Assembly (NCBI RefSeq): GCF_000471905.2
Contig: NW_006494931.1
Span: 8,451,093-8,515,092 of the forward strand
Origin: Amborella trichopoda
Lineage: Eukaryota; Streptophyta; Magnoliopsida; Amborellales; Amborellaceae
Length of the DNA: 64,000 nt
Direction of reading: 5' to 3'
The translations under genes were made by a program, and so were the position numbers. Positions 11,308-21,825 of this stretch are shown here, in pieces (the first letter of the stretch is position 1; each line of letters begins with the position of its first letter). The notes under the pieces were generated by a model that was not told where the DNA came from, searched no databases, and worked only from the letters and a program-made list of their open reading frames with translations.

Positions 11308-11326
11308 TTGGCAACTCCACTAGGGA
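11308..11326 (+). promoter_or_regulatory. Primer-binding site of Tat copy a
   Basis: TTGGCAACTCCACTAGGGA sits 2 bp after the LTR end. It is a two-mismatch relative of the minus-strand site at 29843-29861 and resembles the tRNA-Arg-type primer sites described for Tat/Ogre elements. The tRNA assignment is from memory of the family; the position after the LTR is seen directly. Confidence 0.7.
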
Positions 11327-11399
11327 CACGCTACCCCATCATCTGGTCATTCTTGTTTGGCCTTTCTTTTCTTCTATTTTCCTACTTATTAACACAAAC

Positions 11400-12990
11400 A
11401 TGTCTTCTGGTTTGTTTAACACGTTCATCCGAGTTGGGGATTTTATGATCCCCAAACTCGTGAACTTCCAATCTTCCTTTTGAGCGAGGACCTAATGTTA
11501 CGCTCCCAGGTTCTTACCTGGATTGGTGTGAGGAGGGACTCAAAAGTCCCTCACACCCCATCTTCTAGCATTGGTGGACCCTTCACTAAAGCACCTTGCA
11601 AGGGTGGTAGACTAGCCACCGCACACCGTATGCACCCTGCCACCGGCAAGTCACTTGCCAGTTCCACTGCTCGGGGCAGTCCCTTCCCTTCCTGTGCATA
11701 ACAACCCAGCTATCAATGCTCATGCGGGTCACTGAGAGGCCATCCCCCATGTTCTACTACATCAGGCCTCTATAATAAGAAGTTCGACACACGAAGGAGG
11801 GGGTCCTAAGGACACTACCTCTCACACGCACACTAAGGCTCGTGGTCCATCCAATTGAGCAACACTTCGGGGCAACCCTCACTATCCAGGTTCGAGTATT
11901 CTCGGACCAGACCTTGTATGCCTGATGCATACATATCGCACTACTTGGGGTAATCCTCTGATTGCGCTCAGTCGAGTATAGGAGAGACGACCCCCTCGTC
12001 GTCTCTCTCAGCACATGCCTGTTCACTCTGCGAGGGGTGATCACAAGGCCAATCCCTCACAAACACACACTTGTAGTACTCAGCCTCGTAAGGCTGAACC
12101 TATTGCTCGAGCCTGGGTTGACCCTCAGGTTTCCTAGAACCCTTCTTCAAAGGGCGCTCATGTGCCGCCACCACAGACTGCATCGAGCTCCCGACCAAGA
12201 GGTCACTGGCAGTTGTCTCCTCCCCCATTCGTCCCTTCTCTACCTGTTGAACTGCTCAGGACTTGGTACTCGAAGACCTTTCCAAAGAGTACCCTCTTGC
12301 GGTACCCTCTTCCGACTGGCCCGACCTTTGGAGCTCATAAAAGAGCACGGGGCAGGACTCTCCTGGGAGACGAGGTCTTCCATCCCCCGTCTCTCCCCAA
12401 GCCAAGATAGAAGCCAGAGTTAGCCCCTATCTTTGGCCCACATTCCTTGTCGCACCTGATGGAGATGGCCTTGTCATGTTCGATGACAGAAGACCATTCC
12501 CGGTCACAGTTTTGGAAGGAGATACTAGAGCTCGAGAGCCAAACATGACCTGGGAATACGAATAACGCTAAGGGAAGAACCTAAGAAGCTCGAGGCAAGC
12601 AAGCTTGCTGACCTCCTTAAAGGAAATTCCTTCCACGTCCTACAGCCTGGAGCAGAACCTGAGGTAGAAGGACCAGAACCATATATGGTTATCAACGTCA
12701 TAGAAGATGAACCGATCGTGCAGCCCCTGCAGTCCCAAGATCGTCGCAAATCGGTCTTGACTTGATAAGCGTATAAGGCTCGAGCTCAATTGGGGCATGC
12801 TGTTGACCGACCTACCACAGCCAGTCTTGAAGGCATGTAAGACGCTGACCATGCAAGGGACAGATCTCCCTGAGGAGAGGGTCGGCATAATGATCATTGA
12901 AGACCCTAATGATGGCCATGGGGATCGAATGAACTGATTTGAAGACATGATGAGTAGAATGATGGAAAAGATTGTGCTCATGGAAGGTAC
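11400..12990 (+). pseudogene. Tat gag remnant (plus strand)
   Basis: The N-terminal part reads IRVGDFMIPKL and then, after a stop, SQVLTWIGVRRDSKVPHTPS, with KAP and HRMHPATGKSL following. It matches the N-terminal gag of the minus-strand element at 29032-29721 (SQVITWTCVRRDLKVPRSPS, HSMHSATGKSL). About 12540-12760 gives EEPKKLEASKLADLLKG and VQPLQSQDRRKSV, matching the middle gag at 28296-28559. About 12890-12985 gives IIEDPNDGHGDRMN, stop, FEDMMSRMMEK, matching 27852-28193. The frame is broken many times (GAGCGAG region at 11482, double stop at 12764). The gag stops at about 12.99 kb, where minus-strand sequence of a second element begins; gag core, zinc knuckle and all of pol are missing. 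Confidence 0.75.
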
Positions 12991-12994
12991 TCGG

Positions 12995-13013
12995 CCCCCT
13001 AGGAACTCATCTA
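12995..13013 (-). promoter_or_regulatory. Degenerate primer-binding site of Tat copy b
   Basis: On the minus strand, 2 bp beyond the LTR end, TAGATGAGTTCCTAGGGGG aligns with the site TTGGTGACTCCACTGGGGA of the neighbouring family member at about 12 of 18 positions. It marks copy b as a 5' LTR whose internal region has been lost. Confidence 0.4.
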
Positions 13014-13015
13014 GC

Positions 13016-16000
13016 TGATTAAGTGCCTCGATCTCTCCCTCTTGATTTGGATGATTGGGCGGCACGTGTCTCGAGTTTCGAAGGACCCGAGACTTTGAGA
13101 TCTCTCTCTCGAGAACCTCGCTCAGGCGCGAGAGCAGGTATACCAACCGATGAGAGAGAAATTTAAGGTGGGTTCCGGACTTACTCGGGCTAGCTTTCTG
13201 GGCTCCTTCTTAGATCACGAAAAAAGCCCCCCAGTCGTAGAACTGGTTCGGAATCCCCTCCCTTGGCCTGTATTCTCCTATATCTGCAATTACACACACG
13301 TGGTTAATTTCACAAGACAAATGGATCAAAAGAGACCACACCTTGCCTTTGAACGAATGTACATGGACGTGCACATCCAAAAGAAGAAAGGGTAAGAGGG
13401 TAAGTAAAAGAAGAAGAAAGAGGTAGATTAGACGAATTTTGACTAGGTAGCGAGACAAACACAACAACTAGATCAGCAAGGGAAATTCTTGACGTGGTAG
13501 CAAGATGGGCATGGTAACTAGACCGGCGTAACAGAAATACTACTAGACGCCAGAATAATCATCGACTAGCCTATCATGGCAGTAAGGCAGGCACGGTAAC
13601 TAAGACAGACTCAACGACAATACTGCTAGACGACAAGACTACCATGACAATGTTTGTCTCAACCTCTCTTGGCCAAATGATAGACAGAGAAGAAAGAAGA
13701 GAGAGAAAGAGAGACATGCACAGTACTACCGATGTCGTGCATGTGAGAAGAAGATGAGATGAGCAATAAGGGTGAAAGGAAAAAGGGAAAGAGGAAAGAA
13801 AGGAAAAGAATGAGGAAGAAAGAGAGAGAAGAGAGCAAGGGAACATGGGGTACGATGAGAGAAAAGATAAGAAAGAACATGGACGGCGATGAGCTCCTGC
13901 CGTCCATGACAGAAGGGTAAGAAGAGAGAGAAGACACAGGCGGCAATGAGCCTCCGCCGTCCATGACAAAAGAATGAGAGAGAAGAGAGAAGGCATGGAT
14001 GGCGATGTGCTTTCACCGTCCATGATAGAGGAATGCGAGAAGAGAGAGAAGAAATGGGCAGCGATGTGCTTCTGCCATCCATGACAGAGGAATGAAAGAA
14101 GAGAGAGAAGACATGGGTGGCGATGTGCTTCCGTCGTCCATGACAGAGAATAGGAGGAGAGAGAAAACGTAGGCAATGATGTGCTTCTACCGTTCATGAG
14201 AGAAGATTATGAGGAAAGAGAGAAGACATGGGCGGCGATGTGCCTCCGCCGTCCATGATGGAGAACAGGAGGAGAGAGAAAATATGGGTGGTGATGTACT
14301 TCTACCGTCCATGATAAATGATTAAAAAGAGAGAAAACATGGATGGTGATGTACTTTCACCATCCATGACAGACGATTAAGAAGAGAGAGAAAACATGGA
14401 CGACAAGGTGCTTCTACCATCCATGACAGAAGAGAAGACAATGAGACTTTGACAGAGGCCCAGCCTGCCACTCGGGTTAAGGCCCGGCTTGCTGTTCATG
14501 TCTTTGAAGTATTAAGACATCATACTAGGCAATAGACTCCGCCATGCATGAACAAAGAAGAAAGAGAAAGAGAGAATGGGAAAGAGAAGAAAGAGAAAGG
14601 AAAAATAAAGAAAAAAGAAGGAAAGTGGATAAAGAAGATTATAGAGGAAATAGGAAAGAAAGATAGACGAGAGGAGAGAGAAAGAGAGATATAGAGATGA
14701 GGAGAGAGAAAGAGAGAGATGAGAGGAGGAGAGAAAAAGTTACCTTCATCAAAAGGGTGCTAGACCTTATCTTCTCTCTCCTCTCTCTCTCTCCAAGACG
14801 TGCCCACAATTTGAACGTAAAACACTAAAATTTGATTGATGAGTATTGAATAATCAAGGGTTCCTTAACAATTGTGTTTAACCTGTACTTATAGAATTGG
14901 GCCCAAACATAGGTGGATGCCCAAAAAGTACCTAAATTGATGATAATTACAATTTAATTGAATTAAAATAAATTCTAAAATTGGGTGCAAAAGGATTGTT
15001 TTCCCCTTGCCCAACAATGTGTGAAATTCCATAACAATTGCTGCTGCTGCCCTAGAACTTGCGTCATCTTCCATAGATGATCCGGGGTTGCTCTAGTGCC
15101 TGTTTGATCGAAAGATGATTTTTTTCTTATAGGGCTCGACGTGGCGATTGATTTGATACCAACTTCAAGCCATGGATCATGTTTTTAAGCCACAATCATG
15201 TGACTTGAAATTTTGAAAATTTTGAATCGATAATGTGCTCGTTCCTCTTTGTTTTTCCTTGGTTTCTTCACTGAATCACACAGAATATGCCATCACGATC
15301 GTATGGCAACAAACAAAGATCGATCTCGTGTCCAGACGAAGATTTTGTTGACTTTTTTGGCTAGAATTTAGAAATCCAACGGCCAGAATTTATAGCAGCT
15401 TCGATGCCTCCGTGTGTAAAATCCAACCGTTCATCGTATGCGAGGCTCCGACCAGAGATAGCCTCGAACCTTACTCACATAATGTAATTTATTTCCTGTC
15501 GATCAGATATGCAAGTGTCGTGATTTGGCTGCTCGAGTGAGGTGTGGTGCTGCTGAATTTTCTACAACTATCTTCACAAATCGTCAACTTCTCTTAAGTT
15601 TTTCTCTCTACTCGGGTGTCATCACGGGTCGTGCCACATATCAAAACGCTCATCTTGATGAGACGAACATGCTCACCAAATTTAAGAGTGATCCGATTCA
15701 AGACGAGTGAGATACGAGCCTTTGAAGTTGCCGCTCGAGACTGTGGGCATCAGCCTCCTTTAATGGAGATTGGTGTAGGGAAGCCGTATGGGAATAGCGT
15801 GTGACTTACCCATTTTTAGTCTTTTACCCATAACTTTATCTTGGAATGCCCGATTAAGTTGAAACTTGACCCATAGGGGTTTTTGACAGTGTCGGATCCA
15901 ATGGTGATGGTCTGATATCTGTTTGACGTATCGAGAATATAGTTCTAGTTATGGGGTCCGTTTCAAGGTGCAAGAGGCTGATGTTTTTGAATTGTTTCTT

Positions 16001-16196
16001 TCTCTGCACTGTCTTAGATATGTCGGATTGCGACGAAAACTTAGCAGGTGGCCTTTTGGAGCGCTTAGGAAGATTCTTACCCATTATGGGGTAATTCTGA
16101 GACTGTTGGGAATTTCATTATATGTTAAGGCTTTATCGACTAGCTTCTTCTTTATTCCGCATCAGGGACCAAGGTGTTGAAAAATGTCTTCAAATA
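13016..16196 (-). mobile_element. Tat-family LTR, copy b (minus strand)
   Basis: The minus strand starts TATTTGAAGACATTTTTC at 16196 and ends GGCACTTAATCA at 13016, about 3.2 kb. U3 (16196 to about 14900) matches the copies at 43561-44748 and 29864-32948 along its length, including the AATCCTTTTGCACCCAATTT-type stretch near 15000 in reverse. A weak TATAAG lies near 14893. R-U5 holds the CT-rich tract (14560-14800), the palindrome array (13860-14440) and the conserved terminal 450 bp. Apparent long frames such as 13574-14197 minus come from the array. Confidence 0.85.
13860..14440 (-). repeat. Tandem array of about 60-bp palindrome units in LTR copy b
   Basis: About ten units consist of a GAGAGAAGA-type spacer and a core beginning CATGG and ending CCATG. 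Two cores are perfect hairpins of different sequence: CATGGACGGC paired with GCCGTCCATG (13878-13887 and 13899-13908), and CATGGATGGTGA paired with TCACCATCCATG (14338-14349 and 14357-14368). Other units have imperfect stems of similar size. It occupies the same place in the LTR as the arrays of copies a, c and d but has a different core sequence. Confidence 0.85.
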
Positions 16197-16294
16197 GCTT
16201 GCCCCGTCGAATGTTTGTGCTTCGAGAAAAGTGAGAAAGACAACATTCGAAAAATTTCCTTCGGCTTTATTACTTTTTTCTTCCTAGCCACAGG

Positions 16295-17500
16295 TGGTTA
16301 GGTGCCTCGATCTAGCCCTCTAGATCTGGATGATCAGGTGGCACGCGTCTCAGGTTTCAACAGAACCCGAGACTTGAGATCGCTCTCTTGGGAACCTTGC
16401 TAAAAAATAAGGCCAGGTAGACCAATCGTTGAGAGAGGAATTTAAGGTGGGTTCGAGACATACTTGGGCTGGCTCGCGTGGGCACTCTCTTGGATCACGA
16501 CGAAAGCCCCATAGTCGTAAAACTGGTTTGGAATTGCCTCCCTTGATCTGTATTATCCTGTTTCTGCAATAACACACATATGGCAAATGTTACAAGACAA
16601 ATGGGTCAATGGACCCCACGTTGCCTTTGGGGAGCGTACACAGGCGTGCACATTCAAAAAAGAGGAAGAGAATACTGAGAGAAGAAATATTGGGGTTAGA
16701 AAAATTTGACCAGACGGTGAGACCAACACAATGATTAAACTAGTAAGTAATTGACCCAACTTGGCAGTAAACTAGGCTCAGTAACTCAGACCGGGTCAAC
16801 AGAATTACTATTGGACGACAATACCAATACCGACTAGCTCGACACAGTGGCAAGTCTGTTGTGGAGATAAGCGGGCACAATAACTTTGACAACAGGACTA
16901 CCATGGAAGGCTAGTCTGGACCCCTCTTAATCCAACTAAAGAATAAAAGAAATGATGGAGATCAGAGAGAGATAGAAAATAAGAAAGGATAAGAGAAGAA
17001 GAGGAGAATAGAAAGAAGGGGAGAAAGAGAAGGAAAGGAGAAGAAGAGTGTGAGAGAGGATAGAAGGAAAAGCAACGGTAAAGAAACATATAGACGGCAA
17101 TGAGAGAAGGAGAGAGAAAACTTAGACAACGTTGTGTCCCCACTGGCTGTGACAAATAGGGAGAAGAAAGAAACGACAAAAGCGGTGATGCACTTCCGCC
17201 GACTGTGACAGAAGGAAGGGGAGAGAAAACACAGGTGGCATTGAGACTTCATTGGCCGTGTTAAAAGAAGAAGAAAGAGAAGACATAGATGGCGTTGAGC
17301 CTTCATCGGCTGTGGTGGAAGAAGAAGGGAAAGAAGGCACAGGAGGCACTGAGCCATTGCAGGCTGTGTTAGAAGAAGAAGGGAAAGAAGACACAAGCGG
17401 CCTAAGCCCTCGCTAACTGTGTTAGAAGAAGAAGGGAAAGAAGACACAAGCGGCGTTGAGCCCTCACCGGCTGTATACACCATTCCAGTCATTTTTTATT
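16295..17500 (-). mobile_element. Tat-family LTR, copy c (3' part only)
   Basis: The minus strand ends GGCACCTAACCA at 16295. The 370 bp to its right align closely with 13016-13400 and 29864-30230 (for example CTCTCTTGGGAACCTTGCTAAAAAA, TGGATCACGACGAAAGCCCC). It then passes into its own palindrome array (17090-17490). The R and U3 parts found in copies b and d are not recognisable; instead the sequence runs into other tandem repeats. It may be the 3' LTR of the minus-strand element whose pol lies at 20.6-25.9 kb, but the two LTRs then differ greatly and no matching target duplication is seen. Confidence 0.6.
17090..17490 (-). repeat. Palindrome array of LTR copy c
   Basis: About seven units of 55-60 bp with a GAAGAAGAAGGGAAAGAAG-type spacer and cores such as GCGG-TGATGCACTT-CCGC (near 17184-17201) and GATG-GCGTTGAGCCTT-CATC (near 17288-17307). 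Stems are shorter and less perfect than in copy b. Confidence 0.65.
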
Positions 17501-17519
17501 TTCTATCTTTTTTTGTAAA

Positions 17520-18520
17520 GGCTTGTTTAAGGTCATGCCTTCAGGACTTGTGCGAAGCCTTTTAACATCATACGGCCAAGGCGTGCACTACGTTTTAAGG
17601 TCATACAGTTGGACCATGAGGGAGATGGATGGCAGTCTGTAGAGGCCACAGTGTGAGTATGGTGGTGATTTGACTCACTTTGAGGAGATGGAATGAGGCT
17701 ACCTGTGAAAGATGGATGATGTATGTGTGGAAGGTGAAAAGTGGTGACCCAGTAGCTTACAACGAGTATGGAAGGCAGGATGGTTTGTTGTTATGTGTGC
17801 ATAGGTGAGACTCACTGGGGAATGATGGATGGTAGTGAAGGGATTCACTGGGGAATGATGGATGGTAGTGAAGGGATTCACTGGGGGAGGTAATGAAGGT
17901 GGTGTGCGCACGAATGGGTCGGCTGGAAAAGTGTGCATGAAGATGCACGTAAAGGGCGTGTGCACATATTGTGGGGGCAAGTTTAAGGTCATGCCTTTTG
18001 GACCTGTGCAAAGCAGTTTAACGTCATGCGACCAGGACGTGCATTATGGTTTAAGGTCATATAGGTTGGACTGTGGTTATATGGTTTAGAGTCATGCAAT
18101 TAGGACCATGTAGTTTAAGGTCATGCAACTAGACCTCAGCTATAGTTTAAAGTCATGGTTCTAAGGCTTTTAATGTCATGCATTTAGGATGTAGACTATG
18201 GTTTAAGGTCATATAGTTTGGATCGTGGCTATGCAGTTTAAAGTCATGTAGCTAAAGCTAAGCAGTTTAAGGTCGTGCAACTAGACCTCCGCTACAGTTT
18301 TTCATGGAGTTTAAGGTCATGGATCTAGATCAAGGTTGTGCAGTTTAAAGCCATGCTACCAGGACCATGGCTGTGCAGTTTAAGGTCATGTAGCTCAGAC
18401 CAAGGCTATGCGGTTTAAATTCATGCGATTAGGACCATGGCTGTGCAGTTTAAGGTCATGTAGCTCAGACCAAGACTATGCAGTTTAGAGTCATGAAACT
18501 AGGACTATGGTGTGGGTCGC
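17520..18520. repeat. GTTTAAGGTCATG tandem array
   Basis: The word GTTTAAGGTCATG, with small changes, recurs about twenty times at irregular 30-60 bp steps, each followed by phrases such as TAGCTCAGACCAAGGCTATG or CAACTAGACCT. A single related stretch occurs in LTR copy b near 14478-14540 (GGTTAAGGCCCGG, TTAAGACATCATACTAGGC), which compares with TTTTAACATCATACGGCCAAGG at 17560. The array may therefore be a local amplification of an LTR segment. Confidence 0.7.
17815..17887. repeat. Exact 33-bp direct duplication
   Basis: The unit starting CTGGGGAATGATGGATGG occurs at 17815 and 17848 without change, with the start of a third copy at 17881. The exact repeat shows very recent slippage or unequal exchange inside an otherwise old array. 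Confidence 0.85.
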
Positions 18521-18960
18521 CATGTAAGTGAAGCTCCATGGGGAATATGTCTGTGGATAATAATTTGACTCCCTGAGGGTAAAATGATAGCAGGGCTTTT
18601 AGATGGGAAGCGGACTTCATTGGGGATTAGCAGACAAGTATGACTTCCCTAGTGGTGAAAGATGGAACTCCATGGGCAATAGGCTCATGAAAGGTAACCT
18701 GGGGGTAGGATAGCTTGGTGTGAGACGGACCCACAGGGATTAAAGGGGAAGCACGTCCCTAACTCCATTGGGGATCAATGGGCTGCAGTACAGGTGTACT
18801 TCCTATTAGGAATGAGGGAAGTGACATGGTCCTAACTCCATTGGGGATGACCAGTAATGACCTGGGTGAAACAACTGGATGTAACTCCATTGGGGATAGT
18901 GGTAATGGCGTGCTCATAACTCCACTAGGGATAGTGGTGAGACATGCATAGTGGTGACCA
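18521..18960. repeat. Dispersed AACTCCATTGGGGAT repeats
   Basis: AACTCCATTGGGGAT occurs at 18761, 18834 and 18883 and AACTCCACTAGGGAT at 18918, with weaker forms upstream near 18531, 18629 and 18666. The 14-mer AACTCCACTAGGGA is identical to part of the primer-binding site at 11308-11326, so these units resemble iterated primer sites. No gene is present. Confidence 0.65.
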
Positions 18961-19039
18961 AGGTCTAGCACGCACAACTCTAGAACATGCGTGGTGCTAG
19001 CATAAAAAGTGTAACACACATGACAACAGGTTTGAAAAG

Positions 19040-19280
19040 TAGAAGTGTTGATGATAGGCACACGGTGGTTAGCGCAGGTGGAGGCAACACAAGCAGCGTT
19101 AGCGTGCACAGTGGCAATACACGTGGTGGTAATCTTGGGAACACAGCCGGCACTGGGCACGTTGTGAACACAGCCGGCGTTGGGTACATGGTGAACGCAG
19201 TCGGTGCCGGTATTTGGAGCACACAGCCGATGCTGGGTACATTAAGAACACAGCTAGTGCTGGGTACGGGTTAGTGTTCG
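19040..19280. repeat. AACACAGCCGG minisatellite
   Basis: Units of about 35 bp carry AACACAGCCGG or a close variant followed by TGCTGGGTAC-like sequence (19140, 19169, 19196, 19229, 19250). A stray related unit lies at 20190-20240 (AACAGCCGACGCTAAC, AACACAGCCGGTGTT). So the intervening 900 bp may be an insertion into, or part of, the same array. Confidence 0.6.
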
Positions 19281-20330
19281 AGCCTTGGGCTCGAGCCCGA
19301 CCCAGCCTTGATCTTGAGTTTCATGGTCGGTAGTAGAATTTCATTCAGGCCTTGGGTCTGAGCTCAACCGTATCCAGCCCACCGTCGTTCGGCCTTCAGG
19401 GATGTGACTGGCATTCCTATATTTGTGGGGGACACTTCAGAGAAAAAATCTCGATTCTTACAGTTTCATCAAATGGTAAAACTAGTTAAGTCTTTTTTTA
19501 GCAGTGAGGGTGAGAGAGTTCCCAGCGAGAACTCCGGCAGTAAGATTTTGCAGGGAGTCTTCAGGAATTTGCCCGCAAGCAGATTCCAGCTGAGAGGGTA
19601 GAACACCGGCAAGGGAATGCAAGGACCTTTGCAAGGGTTAATGTCACCGGAGTTAGGAAATAATGAGTTTTGTTAGAGTTTGCCAAAATTCCAACAGTGG
19701 TATTCGGGTACCCAGGAAGGTTAGAAAGGGTGGAATTTGCAGTAGAGGGCTGCTTGAGAGCTTCCGCTGGTTTTTTAGTGATTTTCTGATGAGTGAAAGT
19801 GGTTTCTGGTATCGGGAAGGAGAGGGAGAAGTGGTAGCAGAGGGTTTGCCAAGGTATTCCGCTGGCTTTTTTCTGGTTTTTAGATGAAATGCAGGAAGGG
19901 GAAAGGTTTCCCAGTGATTTTTCTGATGGGAAAGGGGAGTTTTCGGCGAGAATGCAGGAGGTCACGCGGAGGCAAACGGTTACTTGGAGACGAAGGGTCG
20001 CTGGGACGAAAACGAGGGGCCTCGAGAAGGTGTGCAATCATTGGGGAGACGAAGGGGCTTAGCCAGGAAAACGAGAGGCCTGGGATCCGAGGAAGCGAGG
20101 GGAAAATGAAGAGTCACCCGAAGGTGAACAGTCGTAGTGGTGAGGGGCTTGAAAATTCAGATGGTGCTGACGTAGCCAGCACTAGTTCTCAGGAACAGCC
20201 GACGCTAACGCAGGGCTAGTTGGAACACAGCCGGTGTTAATCTCACGTGGCTCTAATCTCTGCCTTTGGTCACACATGGCTAATAACATGATGCGTTGAG
20301 CTTTAGTCATGTGCAACTATTGATTGCTTG
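19281..20330. other. Unassigned region downstream of the minus-strand pol
   Basis: It contains G-rich plus-strand sequence with frames at 19663-19887, 19884-20219 (plus) and 19561-20037 (minus, 158 codons, Ser/Thr/Pro-rich). None has a recognisable domain. By position it is the region between pol and the 3' LTR of the minus-strand Tat element. That segment is known to be hypervariable and rich in tandem repeats in this group. Confidence 0.45.
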
Positions 20331-21790
20331 ATCCTCTGATGAATAGCGGTGAGTCGTGTTCTGCTATGATCGTGTATGGTGATGATTGGGGCCAACAAAG
20401 GGCGGTAACCCATGGTATGGCCTGGCTTATGATACCTGTTGGAAGGCAAGTCCTCAGGCACAACAATGAAGTCCATGTTGTTCTGTGGAAGGGAACCCAC
20501 TGTGAACAGGGTATGCTCTCTATCATAGGCCAGTTTCTTGCCAGAGAAGTCTGCTTTGTATGTTTGATATACTCGTCAGATGAATTGAAGCTGACTTGGA
20601 AATGATTGGCTTCTTCTTTTGGCCTGTAACGATCCTCTTTGAGAACAATCGATAGGTGAATTGAAGCTCGTCGAGTCTTTTTGAGTATACATCATGAGTA
20701 GTATTTCTTTAGGTATCGCTCATTGATAGGGGGCATTACCTCCTCTCCATCAGGATGTGCTAGTATGTAAGCTTCATTTGGCGAGACCTTTTTAACTATT
20801 AAGGGACCCTCCCACTTGGGTTCAAACTTTCCTTTGCGCTGCCCATGCATAACAATTGACCTCTTGACCGTTAGAACCAGATCCCCACGGGCGAATGAGC
20901 AGGCTTTGTCTGATTGTCAAAGGCCGTCTTCATTCTTCCCTGGTTGAGTTCGAGGTTCTATTGAGCTTCCAACCTCTTTTCATCGAGTGCATCCAATTCT
21001 TGATACTGAAGTTTTAATCTCTCATCTTCGGTTAGTCCTTGATGTATAGCGACCCGTAGCGAAGGGATTTGAATTTCAAGACGTGAAACTGCTTCACCCC
21101 CATAGACTTGGGAGTAACGAGTGGAATCGATGGCATTTTGGTGATAGTACGATAGGCCCACAAGGCTTCAGGAAGCTTCTCATACCAATTCTTCGTTGTC
21201 TTTGATACAGATTTCCTGAAAACGTTGCACAGGGTCTTAGTGAAAGCCTCGGCTAACCTGTTGGCTCACGCGTGATACATAGTTGAGTATGTCCATTTGA
21301 AACCGAACTGGTTAACCAAACGATCAATGTGATGACTTTTGAACTGAGGGCTATTGTCTGATATAATCTTGTAAGGCACTCCGAACCGATATATGATGTT
21401 ACACAAAGTTGGCCACCATGGTCCCATGAACTTGCTTAAGGTAGACCGCTTCAACCCACTTGGAGAAATAATATGTTATAGCTAGAATAAAGACATTACC
21501 CATTACTGAAGGAGGGTCAATAGGCCTTACAATGTCCATACCCCATTGTGACAAGGGTCATGATGGCACTGTAGGTTGTAAGGGCTCTGGAGGTTGATGA
21601 ACAAGGCTCGAGTGTATTTGGCACACCTGACACTTTTTAGCATAGTTTAAGGAGTCAGCAATCATCAAAGGCCAATAGTTCCCCAATCTGCATATCCGTT
21701 CATAGAGCTTAAGGGAGGACTGGTGCAATCCACAGATGCCCAAGTGTACTTCGAGGACCTTATTTGCTTCTTTCGCATCCACACATCTAA
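20330..21790 (-). pseudogene. Tat integrase (minus-strand element T1)
   Basis: The zinc-binding N-terminus at 21782-21558 reads EVHLGICGLHQSSLKLYERI, then NYAKKCQVCQIH, with the H..H..C..C arrangement. The core follows: GMDIVRPIDPPSVMGNVF, SDNSPQFKSHHIDRLV and, after a stop, NRLAEAFTKTL, so all three acidic positions (D, D, E) are still readable. The C-terminal part (about 20960-20600) reads GQRKGKFEPKWEGPLIVKKV and NEAYILAHPDGEEVMPP, the usual end of Tat integrase. Stops and frameshifts separate these pieces, for example at the stop before NRLAEAF. It joins upstream (to the right) to an archaeal-type RNase H region. Confidence 0.85.
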
Positions 21791-21825
21791 GAAGAATATC
21801 GTCAAATGATCATCTAAAGAGAGCA

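Noticed and set aside
11962-12423. 153-codon plus-strand frame
   Set aside because: It overlaps the broken Tat gag. The gag similarity is found in other frames before and after it, so this frame is a shadow.
13574-14197. 207-codon minus-strand frame and its overlaps
   Set aside because: Translation of the LTR copy b array; other frames through the same array are equally open.
16962-17492. 176-codon minus-strand frame
   Set aside because: Low-complexity Ser/Leu/Phe translation of the copy c array and the adjoining purine-rich tract.
19561-20219. Three frames of 74-158 codons downstream of the T1 integrase
   Set aside because: No recognised domain, overlapping on both strands, and located in the repeat-rich region between pol and LTR. 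An extra element gene cannot be excluded but is not supported.
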